Origin: Chryseobacterium glaciei
Lineage (GTDB): Bacteria; Bacteroidota; Bacteroidia; Flavobacteriales; Weeksellaceae
DNA: 64,000 nucleotides
Direction: 5' to 3'
NCBI RefSeq assembly: GCF_001648155.1
Contig: NZ_CP015199.1
Span: 3,915,001 to 3,979,000 of the forward strand
Shown here: positions 42,680-52,165 of the stretch, one piece after another
Numbering within the stretch: position 1 is the stretch's first letter
Layout: each line of letters starts with the position of its first letter
Program-made: the position numbers and the translations under genes
The notes under the pieces: model-generated
Told to the model about the DNA's origin: nothing
Database searches by the model: none
Seen by the model: the letters and a program-made list of their open reading frames with translations, nothing else

Positions 42680-45094
42680 ATGATAAACAATTGGCTAAGA
42701 ATTGCCTTCATCAATTATAAAAAGAATTGGCTCTCAACCATCATCAATTTGTTTGGATTGACGATTGGGTTAACCGGATTTATGCTCATCCTGATGCATT
42801 GGAATGACGAAGAATCCTTCGAAAAATGGAATCCTAAAAAAGACAGTATCTATTATTTCCAGACTTATAGTAAAAAAGATAATGTGTACGGAGCAGCCAT
42901 TTCGATTCCTTATGCAGAGAATGCTTTGAAACGTATTTCGGAAGTACAGGATTACGTATTAATGACCAACACAGGTGCTTCTTATAAAATGACAACAAAG
43001 GTAAAAACTGCTTATCAGGAAAATGGTTTTCCGGTAACCGAAAGTTTCTTTAATATTTTTCCTTTCAAATTAATTTCCGGAAGCTACAAAAATGCACTTA
43101 AAAATGATACAGATATTGCAATTTCCACCGTTACTGCCAAAAATCTTTTTGGAAAAACGGATGTAGCTGGCGAAACGATCAAATTCGATAACAAAAATTA
43201 TATCGTAACTGCCGTTTACGAACTGCCCAAAGGAAATAGCCAGATAAAACCTGATTTTGTTTACAAACCAGCTGAACAAATCCTGAATGACAAAGAACAA
43301 TGGGGAAACTTTAATTATGCAGGTTTTTTCCTTCTGAAAAAAGGTGCAGACCCGAGAAATTTTGAGAAAAAATTTCTGGATATTATTATGATTCGTGCCA
43401 AAATAAATTCCAAAGAAGGTGGAATGACACCACAACAATACATTGATCTATACGGTCCTAACGACTCATTACTTACCCCTATTGATAAAATAAAACTGCA
43501 CGCTGAGTCAACTTGGTTTGGAAAACCTGACTTCAAATCAATAATCATTCTGTTCACACTTTCAGTATTGATTGTGATTTTATCAGCTATTAATTTTATT
43601 AATCTAAAAACAGCTCAGGCTTCTCAAAGAGCAAAAGAAATTGGTGTGAGAAAAGCGATTGGAGGTACAAAATCGAGTCTTGTTCTGCAGTTTTTAATGG
43701 AAACTTTTCTTATTTGCATTGCTTCATATCTTCTTTCATTGGCATTAACAGAGCTTCTTCTACCAAGCTTCAACAAGTTTTTTGATAAGGAAATCGTAAT
43801 GAATGACTGGCACATTTACTTCTATTCATTTGCAATGGTAGCTTTGGTTACTGTTATTTCCGGATTGATTCCAGCTTTATATTTATCAAATTTCGAAGCG
43901 ATAGAAACTTTGAAAGGAAACTTTGCCAGAAGCAAGCACGGCGTTTGGCTGAGAAACGGGATTTTGACTTTACAATTGATTATTTCATCATTCTTTATCA
44001 TTGGTGGACTGATTGTTAACCAACAGGTAAAACATATGATGAACAAAGATTTGGGTTTCAATGGAAAGCAGATTTTTCAGATTAACTTTAATGAATATAA
44101 CAATGGGAAACCGTGGTTGAAATATGAAAGACTGAAAACCGAAATGGCAAAAATTAAAGGTGTAGAAAGTATTTCGTTTTCGGAAGCGCCACCAGGAACT
44201 ACCAATCAGAGCAGCTCCAATATGGATTATATGAATACCAGTATTCAGGCTCGCCACGGTTCTATGGATTATGATTACCTTCAGTTTATAGGTGTGAAAC
44301 TTTTAAAAGGACGCTGGCTGAATCCAAAATTATCCTCAGATACTGTTAACAGTGCATTGGTAAATGAAGCTTTTATAAGAAAATTCGGATGGACAGATGA
44401 GCAGGCAATGAAAAGAGATATCAGACCAGGATTTGACAATAAGCCTTATCACATTATTGGAATTGTAAAGGATTTCAATATCAGAAGTTTGAAAAGTGAA
44501 GTGGAGCCAATCATATTTTTCCATTACAAAGAGACTGAATGGAAAAGATTCAACGTCTTTAATATTCAGCTAAAATTAAATGAAGATGATATCGATGGTA
44601 CGGTAAAGCGAATCAAAAATTACTGGAAAAAAAATGAAGAGCCTGGTTATCCTTTTAATTCTTATTTCATAGATAAACAGTTTGCCAAAACATTTGAAAC
44701 CTATCAAAAACAACAGACTCTTTTCACTATCCTTAATGCGATGGTTTTGATGGTTGCATTGCTAGGTTTATTCGCTTTGTCATCATTAATGATCGAACAG
44801 AAATTGAAAGACGTTGCCATCAGAAAAACGCTTGGAGCATCAGACAGTATTTTGATTCTTGGGTTAACGAAACAGTTCCTTTGGATTACATTCACTGCCG
44901 TTGTTATCAGCATTCCGATCAGTTATTATTTAATTAATGAATGGCTGAAAGACTTTGCTTACAGGATAGATATGCCGGTTTGGCCATTTATTTTCAGCCT
45001 TATTGTTTTGCTGTTGCTTACGTTTTGTGTGGTAAGTATCAAAGCGTATCAGGCCACAAAAGTGAATCTTGTAAAATACCTCAAATACGAGTAA
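42680..45094 (+). CDS. ABC-transporter permease with two FtsX domains
   Basis: The 804-residue protein has about eight transmembrane segments arranged as TM1 (about 20-40), a large periplasmic MacB-like domain, three TMs (about 295-400), TM near 425, a second periplasmic domain and three final TMs (about 690-795). Each set of three holds an FtsX-type motif (RAKEIGVRKAIGGTKSSLV; KLKDVAIRKTLGASDSILI). This duplicated-permease form is common in Bacteroidota MacB-like exporters and does not need a second subunit. It follows the ATPase gene and is followed, 58 bp later, by the TolC gene. Confidence 0.93.
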   Translation: MINNWLRIAFINYKKNWLSTIINLFGLTIGLTGFMLILMHWNDEESFEKWNPKKDSIYYFQTYSKKDNVYGAAISIPYAENALKRISEVQDYVLMTNTGASYKMTTKVKTAYQENGFPVTESFFNIFPFKLISGSYKNALKNDTDIAISTVTAKNLFGKTDVAGETIKFDNKNYIVTAVYELPKGNSQIKPDFVYKPAEQILNDKEQWGNFNYAGFFLLKKGADPRNFEKKFLDIIMIRAKINSKEGGMTPQQYIDLYGPNDSLLTPIDKIKLHAESTWFGKPDFKSIIILFTLSVLIVILSAINFINLKTAQASQRAKEIGVRKAIGGTKSSLVLQFLMETFLICIASYLLSLALTELLLPSFNKFFDKEIVMNDWHIYFYSFAMVALVTVISGLIPALYLSNFEAIETLKGNFARSKHGVWLRNGILTLQLIISSFFIIGGLIVNQQVKHMMNKDLGFNGKQIFQINFNEYNNGKPWLKYERLKTEMAKIKGVESISFSEAPPGTTNQSSSNMDYMNTSIQARHGSMDYDYLQFIGVKLLKGRWLNPKLSSDTVNSALVNEAFIRKFGWTDEQAMKRDIRPGFDNKPYHIIGIVKDFNIRSLKSEVEPIIFFHYKETEWKRFNVFNIQLKLNEDDIDGTVKRIKNYWKKNEEPGYPFNSYFIDKQFAKTFETYQKQQTLFTILNAMVLMVALLGLFALSSLMIEQKLKDVAIRKTLGASDSILILGLTKQFLWITFTAVVISIPISYYLINEWLKDFAYRIDMPVWPFIFSLIVLLLLTFCVVSIKAYQATKVNLVKYLKYE

Positions 45095-45152
45095 GCTATA
45101 TATCACAAGCTTTTCTATCAATTATTAATTATCAACTGTCAGTCAATAAATT

Positions 45153-46439
45153 ATGAAAAAATTATTCTTCATACTCATCATCAATCTTTTTTCGGCTCAG
45201 CAGGTTTGGACGCTCGACCAATGTCTGGAATATGCAGCTACAAATCATCCGTTGATAAAACAGGCTACGGTTAATATTCAGAAAAATGAGCGTCAGATTT
45301 CTGCTGCAAAAGGAATGTTGTTGCCATCGGTTGAAGCTGGAGTTAATCATAATTACAATTTCGGATTGGGGATCAATCAGAATAATAACCAAAGAGAAGC
45401 TATCAATACACAATACGATAATGTGTACGCACAAGCCAATTGGGAACTGATGAACTGGCGAAATTATCTCAATATTTCTTTATCAAAAATTAATAAAGAG
45501 AGTTCAACGTACAAAATGAAACAGGCTCAAAATGAAGTAAAACTGAATGTTATCCAAATGTTTTTCAAATATCAGAACAGCAAAAGCTGGCTGGATGTTT
45601 TGGAAACTCAGATCTCAGGAATCGAAGACCAGATTAAACGAACCGAGAAAGAAGTTGAAATAGGAAATCGACCAAAAAGCGATGTGTACGATATTAAAGC
45701 AAACCTTGGAACTTTGCAGGAACAGTGGGTTTCTGCAAAGAATGCCAGGGATCTTTCTAAAATAAATTTATTGAATGCGCTGGCCATCACAAACGATTCT
45801 TTAGATTTTAAAATGACTGAAGAAACTCTATCAGATTTTGACTTTAATGATCCTGAATTCATTAAAAACTTGCTGGAGAAAAATCCTGCTTACAAAACCG
45901 TAATTACAGAAATAAACGCTGCCGAAAAGAATATCAGTATTGCAAGATCTGCCTATTTGCCGACGCTTAATGGTTCTTACAACTGGTCGAGTTTTTACAG
46001 CAAGGTTTTGGGTGAATCTGCCGACCCTTTTTCGGATCAGTTTAAAAGAAATAAAAGTCAGCAGGTTTCTTTTGGACTTTCGGTTCCGATATTTAATAAA
46101 CTGCAAGTGAAAAACAACGTTGAAATTGCAAAACTGAATGTTATTAATTATAATTATGAGAAAGAAATTGTGATTAATAATTTAACTCAAAGTATCAATT
46201 CTATCAAAGTACAATTCCAGAATTCTGAGGAAAAATATACTTTATTGAAATCAAATTTTGAAAATCAGAAATTATCTTTCCAAAAATCAGAAGAAAAGTA
46301 CAAAGAAGGATTAATGGATGCGTATACGTTTTTTGTTGTGAGAAATAACTGGCTTCAGGCAAATTATAATCTGATCAACAGTAAAAATGAAGTGATGCAA
46401 CAGACAGAATTATTAAAAGTACTTCAGTTTGATTATTGA
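45153..46439 (+). CDS. TolC-family outer-membrane efflux protein
   Basis: The 428-residue protein has a signal peptide (about residues 1-15) and two outer-membrane-efflux repeats: TLDQCLEYAATNHPLIKQA and the later ISIARSAYLPTLNGSYNWSS, with long alternating coiled-coil helices and PIFNKLQVKNN. TolC proteins give the exit duct for tripartite pumps. As the last gene of the operon, it completes an adaptor-ATPase-permease-TolC set, and a terminator follows. Confidence 0.93.
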   Translation: MKKLFFILIINLFSAQQVWTLDQCLEYAATNHPLIKQATVNIQKNERQISAAKGMLLPSVEAGVNHNYNFGLGINQNNNQREAINTQYDNVYAQANWELMNWRNYLNISLSKINKESSTYKMKQAQNEVKLNVIQMFFKYQNSKSWLDVLETQISGIEDQIKRTEKEVEIGNRPKSDVYDIKANLGTLQEQWVSAKNARDLSKINLLNALAITNDSLDFKMTEETLSDFDFNDPEFIKNLLEKNPAYKTVITEINAAEKNISIARSAYLPTLNGSYNWSSFYSKVLGESADPFSDQFKRNKSQQVSFGLSVPIFNKLQVKNNVEIAKLNVINYNYEKEIVINNLTQSINSIKVQFQNSEEKYTLLKSNFENQKLSFQKSEEKYKEGLMDAYTFFVVRNNWLQANYNLINSKNEVMQQTELLKVLQFDY

Positions 46440-46540
46440 TCTGTCAAAATTTATCTTCTAATTTAGTAATAAATTAAAATTGGGATCTTAGGAAATAATT
46501 AATTTCATTTAAGTTTTAAATATTAAAAAGAATATTAATA

Positions 46541-46582
46541 AACTGCCTCAGAAAGTTAGATACTTTTTGGGGCAGTTTTTTT
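46541..46582 (+). terminator. Rho-independent terminator of efflux operon
   Basis: AACTGCC (46541) pairs with GGCAGTT (46571-46577), with an inner AAAGT/ACTTT pairing and a T-run to 46582, about 100 bases after the TolC gene. Confidence 0.75.
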
Positions 46583-46663
46583 ATATGAATAGCACTATTT
46601 ATGGTCTTTTTTAAGTATAAATCCATAAATTACACAACTTTATACGATTTTAAAACGAAATAA

Positions 46664-47794
46664 ATGCAAAATTTAAAGATAATAACTTCTATTCTTGGAC
46701 TATGTTCAGTCTTGGTATTTTCTCAGGATTATAAAACTTCCTCAACTGTATTGAAAGGAAAAGAATTCCCGAAAGTTGATACAGAAAGAAAAACTCAGTT
46801 TAAAGTTTATTTTCCGGAAGCAAAATCTGTTGTATTAGATGGGGGAGATGGGATGAAAAATGTAAAATCTGTAATCGCTAAAGATAAAGACGGCTTTTGG
46901 AATGTCTCCACTTCGCCTATGGGTATTGGTTTTCATTATTATTGGTTCAATGTAGATGGTAAGCGTACCAATGATCCTAATACAGAACTTTACTTTGGTT
47001 ATGGCCAGCCAACAAGCGGAATTGAAATTCCTTCCGGTGAAGATTTTTTCTTTGAGAAAAATGTAAAGCACGGAAAAATTATTAATGATAGTTTAAGTTC
47101 GAAAATTACCAGCGGAAAACGAAATTTCAAAGTGTATCTTCCACCCAATTACGGAACTGAAAATTTTCCTGTTTTATACCTTTATCACGGAACCGGTGAA
47201 GATATTACGGGTTGGGAAAAGCAAGGTTATATCAGAAATATTCTTGATAATCTTTTTGCCGAACAAAAGGCAAAAGAAATGATTGTCGTGATGGATTACG
47301 GCGTTGCCCTAAATCCTGAACAGGAAAAAATGCCTGACGATTATCCAAGAACTGTTGTTTCAACTAAAAATCTAGATAAGATCGTCGTTCAGGAATTGAT
47401 TCCGTATATCGAAAAAAAATATAAAACCGACGGTAAAAAATCCATCGCAGGTCTTTCTCGCGGGAGTTATCAGGCGATGTTGATCGGAGCAAATCATCCG
47501 GAATTATTTTCAGCAATTGGTTCTTTCAGTCCGGTTATTTATGAAGGAACAGAGAGTCAGCCTTTTAAAGAGCTTCCTATCAGTAATTTATTAAAATCAA
47601 AACAAAAACCTTTCTTTTTTATCGGAATTGGAGAAAAAGAGGATGTGAAATTTTTTGAATATAATAAAACCATAATTAATTATTTAAATCAAAATAAATA
47701 TCCTTATTCTCAATACAAATCTCCTCAAACATACCACGAATGGCTGACTTGGAGAAGATGTCTTTATCAGTTTGCACAGAAGGTTTTTAGGTAA
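46664..47794 (+). CDS. Secreted CE1-like esterase with N-terminal CBM48-like domain
   Basis: The 376-residue protein has a signal peptide (to about residue 20, VFSQ), a CBM48/Ig-like domain (about 40-125, FKVYFPEAKSVVLDG and GIGFHYYWFNVDG) and a feruloyl-esterase-like alpha/beta hydrolase (about 150-376) with oxyanion-side LYLYHGTGED, nucleophile Ser265 in AGLSRGS (usual GLSMGG) and His in TYHEWLTWRR. Related enzymes cut feruloyl or acetyl esters of plant polysaccharides; enterobactin-type esterases share the fold. It sits upstream of an AraC gene. Confidence 0.85.
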   Translation: MQNLKIITSILGLCSVLVFSQDYKTSSTVLKGKEFPKVDTERKTQFKVYFPEAKSVVLDGGDGMKNVKSVIAKDKDGFWNVSTSPMGIGFHYYWFNVDGKRTNDPNTELYFGYGQPTSGIEIPSGEDFFFEKNVKHGKIINDSLSSKITSGKRNFKVYLPPNYGTENFPVLYLYHGTGEDITGWEKQGYIRNILDNLFAEQKAKEMIVVMDYGVALNPEQEKMPDDYPRTVVSTKNLDKIVVQELIPYIEKKYKTDGKKSIAGLSRGSYQAMLIGANHPELFSAIGSFSPVIYEGTESQPFKELPISNLLKSKQKPFFFIGIGEKEDVKFFEYNKTIINYLNQNKYPYSQYKSPQTYHEWLTWRRCLYQFAQKVFR

Positions 47795-47893
47795 AGGGGT
47801 TGGTTATTTATGATGACATACTTTATTCATATTAAATATTACGAAGTCGCATCGTTCTTAAATCACTATTTTTAAGGATAATTAAGATGAAAA

Positions 47894-48703
47894 ATGGAAG
47901 AGATATTTGAAACTTTTACCCCTAACAATGTATTGATTAAAAAATACGTTGATTACTATTATTTGGATATAAAACCAAATAACATAATCAATGAGTTTCA
48001 ATGTTTTCCTCATTTTAATAATACAATCTCGCTCTATAAATCTCATATCAGGGTAGAAGAAAGAGACGTAATTTTCAGCGAAAAAGCAAATGCATTACAG
48101 ATTTTCACCCCTATCCGGCAGAAATTACTCAATGTAAAACAACAAGGGAAAGTGTATAGAATTGTAATTGTATTTCATCCTTTGGGAATTCAGCAATTTT
48201 ATGAAAATCTAAACTTTGCAGATTATATTGCAAATTTTGATTTTTTTAATCAAGATGAACTTAATGAAATTTTTTCAACCATAAATCTGGATACCTTAAC
48301 AGATTCACTTGATCTATTTTTAGAAAAAAGATTTAAATATTTTGACCATTCTATTTTAAATAAATCAATTCAATATATTTTTGATAATTTTGAAAATTTT
48401 ACTGTTGGAAAACTTTCTGTAGTTCTGGGGATAAGCAGGCAACATCTGAACAGAAATTTTCAACATCATTTGGGTATTTCAGTTAAAAAATTCCATGAAA
48501 TTGTACTATTCAGGAAGACTGTTAATAATAAATTGTTTGAGGATCCCAATAAAAGCTTTACCAAACTTGCTTATGAGTTTAATTATAATGACCAATCCCA
48601 TCTTAATAAAGCCTATAAAAACCTTACAGAAAATTCACCTAAAAATTTCTTTGAAAAAGGAACTGTTTTAGGTAATCAAGACACATTTTGGAGTTTGCAA
48701 TAA
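47894..48703 (+). CDS. AraC-family transcriptional regulator
   Basis: The 269-residue protein has the same two-part form as the gene at 12033: N-terminal DUF6597-like domain (about 1-150) and a C-terminal HTH pair (VGKLSVVLGISRQHLNRNFQ; FTKLAYEFNYNDQSHLNKAYKN). The N-terminal part has no recognised ligand motif. It lies between two genes for secreted alpha/beta hydrolases, both on the same strand, so it may control them. Confidence 0.87.
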   Translation: MEEIFETFTPNNVLIKKYVDYYYLDIKPNNIINEFQCFPHFNNTISLYKSHIRVEERDVIFSEKANALQIFTPIRQKLLNVKQQGKVYRIVIVFHPLGIQQFYENLNFADYIANFDFFNQDELNEIFSTINLDTLTDSLDLFLEKRFKYFDHSILNKSIQYIFDNFENFTVGKLSVVLGISRQHLNRNFQHHLGISVKKFHEIVLFRKTVNNKLFEDPNKSFTKLAYEFNYNDQSHLNKAYKNLTENSPKNFFEKGTVLGNQDTFWSLQ

Positions 48704-48779
48704 TAATTTGGCATGTTCCATTTTTACAAGTTTTTACGCATTAGTATATATAGTTTTGTCTCATCAAATTTTAGGTTTT

Positions 48780-50456
48780 ATGAGATATTCTATAACATTG
48801 AGTTTACTTTTAATTAGTTTTCTTGCAAGTGGGCAAGAAAGTTATTCGGTATTGACTCAAAAGGCATTAGAAACCATGTGGAGATCCAAGGATGAAATTG
48901 GTTATAAAAAAGCATTGAATATGTATGAGGAGGCTTTTAGAAAATTTCCTGATAGTATCGATGGAACCGGGCTTTACAAATCTTCTGTGATTGCTTCGGA
49001 ATTAAAAGATTATGATAAAGCTTTCAAATACCTTACGCTGCTTGCCAAAATGAACACGGATGAAGATGGCTATCCTGGATGGAGTTATGTTCTTGGAGAA
49101 TCTGCAGAAAGTGAATATAAAAATTTACTTGATGATCCAAAGTGGAATATTTTAAAGCAAAATGCAATCAAAGACAAGAAGACGTTTTATAAAGAGTTAA
49201 GTAAAACTGAAGAGGAGTTTTATAAAATAAAAGAATACTCTTTTAATGAAAGCGAAATGGGAAATAAGATATATGAGAAAATAAAGAATTATGATCCCTA
49301 TTTACCAAAAAAACAACAGGATTATTCCATTACCTTTAAAATTAATGACTTTGCAACAACGTCCTATCATATTCATTTGCCTAAAAATTATAATCCAACA
49401 AATAAATATCCACTTCTTTTCTTTCTTCATGGCGCGGTTCGTAGTAATATATTGGTTGATTATCAAACTGCTCAGGAAAATTTAGGAGGATGGAACAGGT
49501 TTTACACTAAATACGCAGATTTAAATAATGTGATTTTAGTTTTTCCAAAGGGAAGTGAAAAATATAATTGGATGACATCCGATGACGGTTTTTTTATGAT
49601 ACCGGAAATGTTAAAACAGATTAAGAAAGTAATCAATGTGGACGATAATAAAGTTTTTATTTCGGGGCATTCTAATGGAGCAACAGGTTCATTTTCTTAT
49701 TTAATGAAACAGCCTACACAATTCGCTGGCTTTTATGGATTTAATACTTACCCTAAAGTTTTCACAGGAGGAACTTTTGTTGAAAATATAGAAAATCGCT
49801 CATTTATTAACTTTTCTACTGATAAAGACTACTATTATCCACCCAATGCCAATGATGACTTGGTAAAATTAATGAACGGAATAACGGCAGATTATAAAGA
49901 TTACCGCTATAATGGTTTTCCTCATTGGTTTCCTCAGTTTGATGAATCGGAACCTGCCTATCAAATCGTTTTCAAAGATTTAAAGAATAGAAAAAGAAAT
50001 CCTTTCCCCAAAGAGATTTCTTGGGAATTTGATGATGATAAATACGGTAATATTGATTGGTTGTCTGATGTTAAGCTTGATACTCTGACATCAAAAGCTA
50101 ACTGGCATAAAGAATTGAATTTTAAAATAACAAAATGGATGAGTTATGATAAAAATGATAGTTTAATTGTTGAGAAAGTTGATAGAAATGCTTTTGATTT
50201 CAAAAGAAAATCAGGGAAAATAAAGGCAAAATATGAAAATAATACTTTCCATATTGAAACGTCTCGTATACGATCTTTCTCTATTAATCTTTCACCCGAA
50301 ATGATTGATGCAAATAAAAAAATTAAAGTATATGTAAATGACAAATTGTATTTCAATAAAAAGGTAAAATACGATCAAAAATTTATATTATATAATTTTG
50401 AAAAAAATAGAGACAAAGAGCAGGTTTGGATAAATTATATACATATCAAAGTATAA
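48780..50456 (+). CDS. Secreted alpha/beta hydrolase with N-terminal TPR-like region
   Basis: The ATG at 48780 gives 558 residues with a clean signal peptide (MRYSITLSLLLISFLASGQE); an in-frame start at 48708 adds 24 residues. Residues about 30-115 resemble TPR helices (ALNMYEEAFRKFPDS), followed by an esterase/phospholipase-like domain with YPLLFFLHGAVRSN, nucleophile GHSNGATG, and a His in FPHWFPQF; a C-terminal beta domain follows. Relatives include poly-hydroxyalkanoate or feruloyl esterases. Start 77 bp after the AraC stop. Confidence 0.8.
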   Translation: MRYSITLSLLLISFLASGQESYSVLTQKALETMWRSKDEIGYKKALNMYEEAFRKFPDSIDGTGLYKSSVIASELKDYDKAFKYLTLLAKMNTDEDGYPGWSYVLGESAESEYKNLLDDPKWNILKQNAIKDKKTFYKELSKTEEEFYKIKEYSFNESEMGNKIYEKIKNYDPYLPKKQQDYSITFKINDFATTSYHIHLPKNYNPTNKYPLLFFLHGAVRSNILVDYQTAQENLGGWNRFYTKYADLNNVILVFPKGSEKYNWMTSDDGFFMIPEMLKQIKKVINVDDNKVFISGHSNGATGSFSYLMKQPTQFAGFYGFNTYPKVFTGGTFVENIENRSFINFSTDKDYYYPPNANDDLVKLMNGITADYKDYRYNGFPHWFPQFDESEPAYQIVFKDLKNRKRNPFPKEISWEFDDDKYGNIDWLSDVKLDTLTSKANWHKELNFKITKWMSYDKNDSLIVEKVDRNAFDFKRKSGKIKAKYENNTFHIETSRIRSFSINLSPEMIDANKKIKVYVNDKLYFNKKVKYDQKFILYNFEKNRDKEQVWINYIHIKV

Positions 50457-50734
50457 ATCAGAATAAAGTATTATTTTAATGTTAGTTAATTTAATTTTCC
50501 ATGATAATAATTTTTATTTGCTCAAAATTCTTCTGGAATAATTTTATTGAAACTAATAGCTGTTAATTTATTGGTTTTTAATATTTTATATTTAAATAAA
50601 AGCCGTTTTTAAGTAATACAAAAATTTTCATATTATTATCCTAAAGTATTTTTCCGTCCATTTATTTTTTTACTAATTAGCATTTCCGTAATTTTATACT
50701 CCGTAAAATAGAATTCATATAAATATCAATAAAA

Positions 50735-52153
50735 ATGGATAAATATAATTACGGGATGATCGGTCTCGGAGTGATGGGGAGGAATCTTCTTTATAATATT
50801 GCCGACAATGGCTTTTCGATCGCAGGATTTGATCTTGATACCGAAAAAGTAAAAGAATTACAGGATGGTGCAACTTCGGAAATGAGGGTGAAAGGCACTG
50901 CTACTTTAGAAGATTTTGTATCTGCTTTAGAAACGCCTAGGAAAATCATTCTGATGGTTCCTGCCGGAAAACCTGTAGACGCAGTTCTGGATAGTATTAC
51001 ACCACTTTTAAGCAAAGGAGATATTGTTATTGATGCTGGTAATTCTTATTTCAAAGATACAAACAGACGTGTTGCCGATCTAGCTTCAAAAAACTTACAT
51101 TTTATGGGAATGGGAGTTTCCGGAGGTGAAAAAGGTGCCAGAACAGGCCCGAGTATCATGCCTGGTGGAGATTTGGAAGCTTTCAATCTGCTTCAGCCAA
51201 TGTTGGAAGCAATTTCTGCAAAAGTTGATAACGAAGCGTGTACAGCTTATATGGGAAAAGGTTCTGCCGGAAACTATGTAAAAATGGTACACAACGGAAT
51301 TGAATATGCTATCATGCAGCTCATCAGCGAAGCTTACGATTTACTAAAAAGAGGAGCGAAACTAAATAACGATCAGCTTTACCAAGTTTTCAAAGAATGG
51401 AATAATGGCGAAATGAACTCATTCCTGATCGAGATTACCAGAGATATTTTCCAACAAAAAGATGAATTGACAGACGGTTATCTTGTAGATCAGATCCTAG
51501 ATAAAGCCGGAGCAAAAGGAACCGGAAAATGGACTTCTGAGCAGGCAATGGAAATCGGGGTTTCTATCCCAACTATTGATATTGCAGTGACTTCAAGAAT
51601 TTTATCGGCGTATAAAGAAGAGAGAGTTCAGGCTTCTCAATTATATGCTAAAAGTGAAATTGCAACTCCGGAAAATACAGAATTATTCATTAAAGAAGTG
51701 GGAGACGCTTTGTATTTAGCTACATTGATTAGCTATGCACAAGGTTTGGCTTTATTGGTGAAAGCGTCTGAGGAATATCAATTTGAAATTCCATTAAAAG
51801 ATGTTGTGAAAATCTGGAGAGGTGGTTGTATCATTCGTTCAGTTTTACTTGAAAAGTTTTATTTAGCGTATACTAAAAATTCTAATTTATCTAATATTTT
51901 ATTGGATCAGGATATTTCTGTTATCGTTAAAGATAAAATCGATTCATTAAGAAAAACGGCTGCTTTTGCTGCTTCAAACGGAGTTTCAAGCTTAGGAATT
52001 CAGACTGCTTTAGGATATTTTGATGCGTATACAACAGAATCGCTTCCTGTGAATTTAATTCAGGCTCAGCGTGATTATTTTGGAGCTCATACCTATCAGC
52101 GTACAGACAGAGAAGGTGTTTTTCACACTTTATGGCAAACTGCAACTCATTAA
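50735..52153 (+). CDS. gnd: 6-phosphogluconate dehydrogenase (decarboxylating)
   Basis: The 472-residue enzyme converts 6-phosphogluconate to ribulose 5-phosphate, CO2 and NADPH. The N-terminal Rossmann site is GLGVMGRNLLYNIADNGF, the active-site block is MGVSGGEKGARTGPSIMPGG, and KMVHNGIEYAIMQ holds the catalytic Lys, His, Asn and Glu. Length is normal for the long (homodimer) form. It starts the oxidative pentose-phosphate operon with zwf 12 bp downstream. Confidence 0.98.
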   Translation: MDKYNYGMIGLGVMGRNLLYNIADNGFSIAGFDLDTEKVKELQDGATSEMRVKGTATLEDFVSALETPRKIILMVPAGKPVDAVLDSITPLLSKGDIVIDAGNSYFKDTNRRVADLASKNLHFMGMGVSGGEKGARTGPSIMPGGDLEAFNLLQPMLEAISAKVDNEACTAYMGKGSAGNYVKMVHNGIEYAIMQLISEAYDLLKRGAKLNNDQLYQVFKEWNNGEMNSFLIEITRDIFQQKDELTDGYLVDQILDKAGAKGTGKWTSEQAMEIGVSIPTIDIAVTSRILSAYKEERVQASQLYAKSEIATPENTELFIKEVGDALYLATLISYAQGLALLVKASEEYQFEIPLKDVVKIWRGGCIIRSVLLEKFYLAYTKNSNLSNILLDQDISVIVKDKIDSLRKTAAFAASNGVSSLGIQTALGYFDAYTTESLPVNLIQAQRDYFGAHTYQRTDREGVFHTLWQTATH

Positions 52154-52165
52154 AAATTCGGAAAA

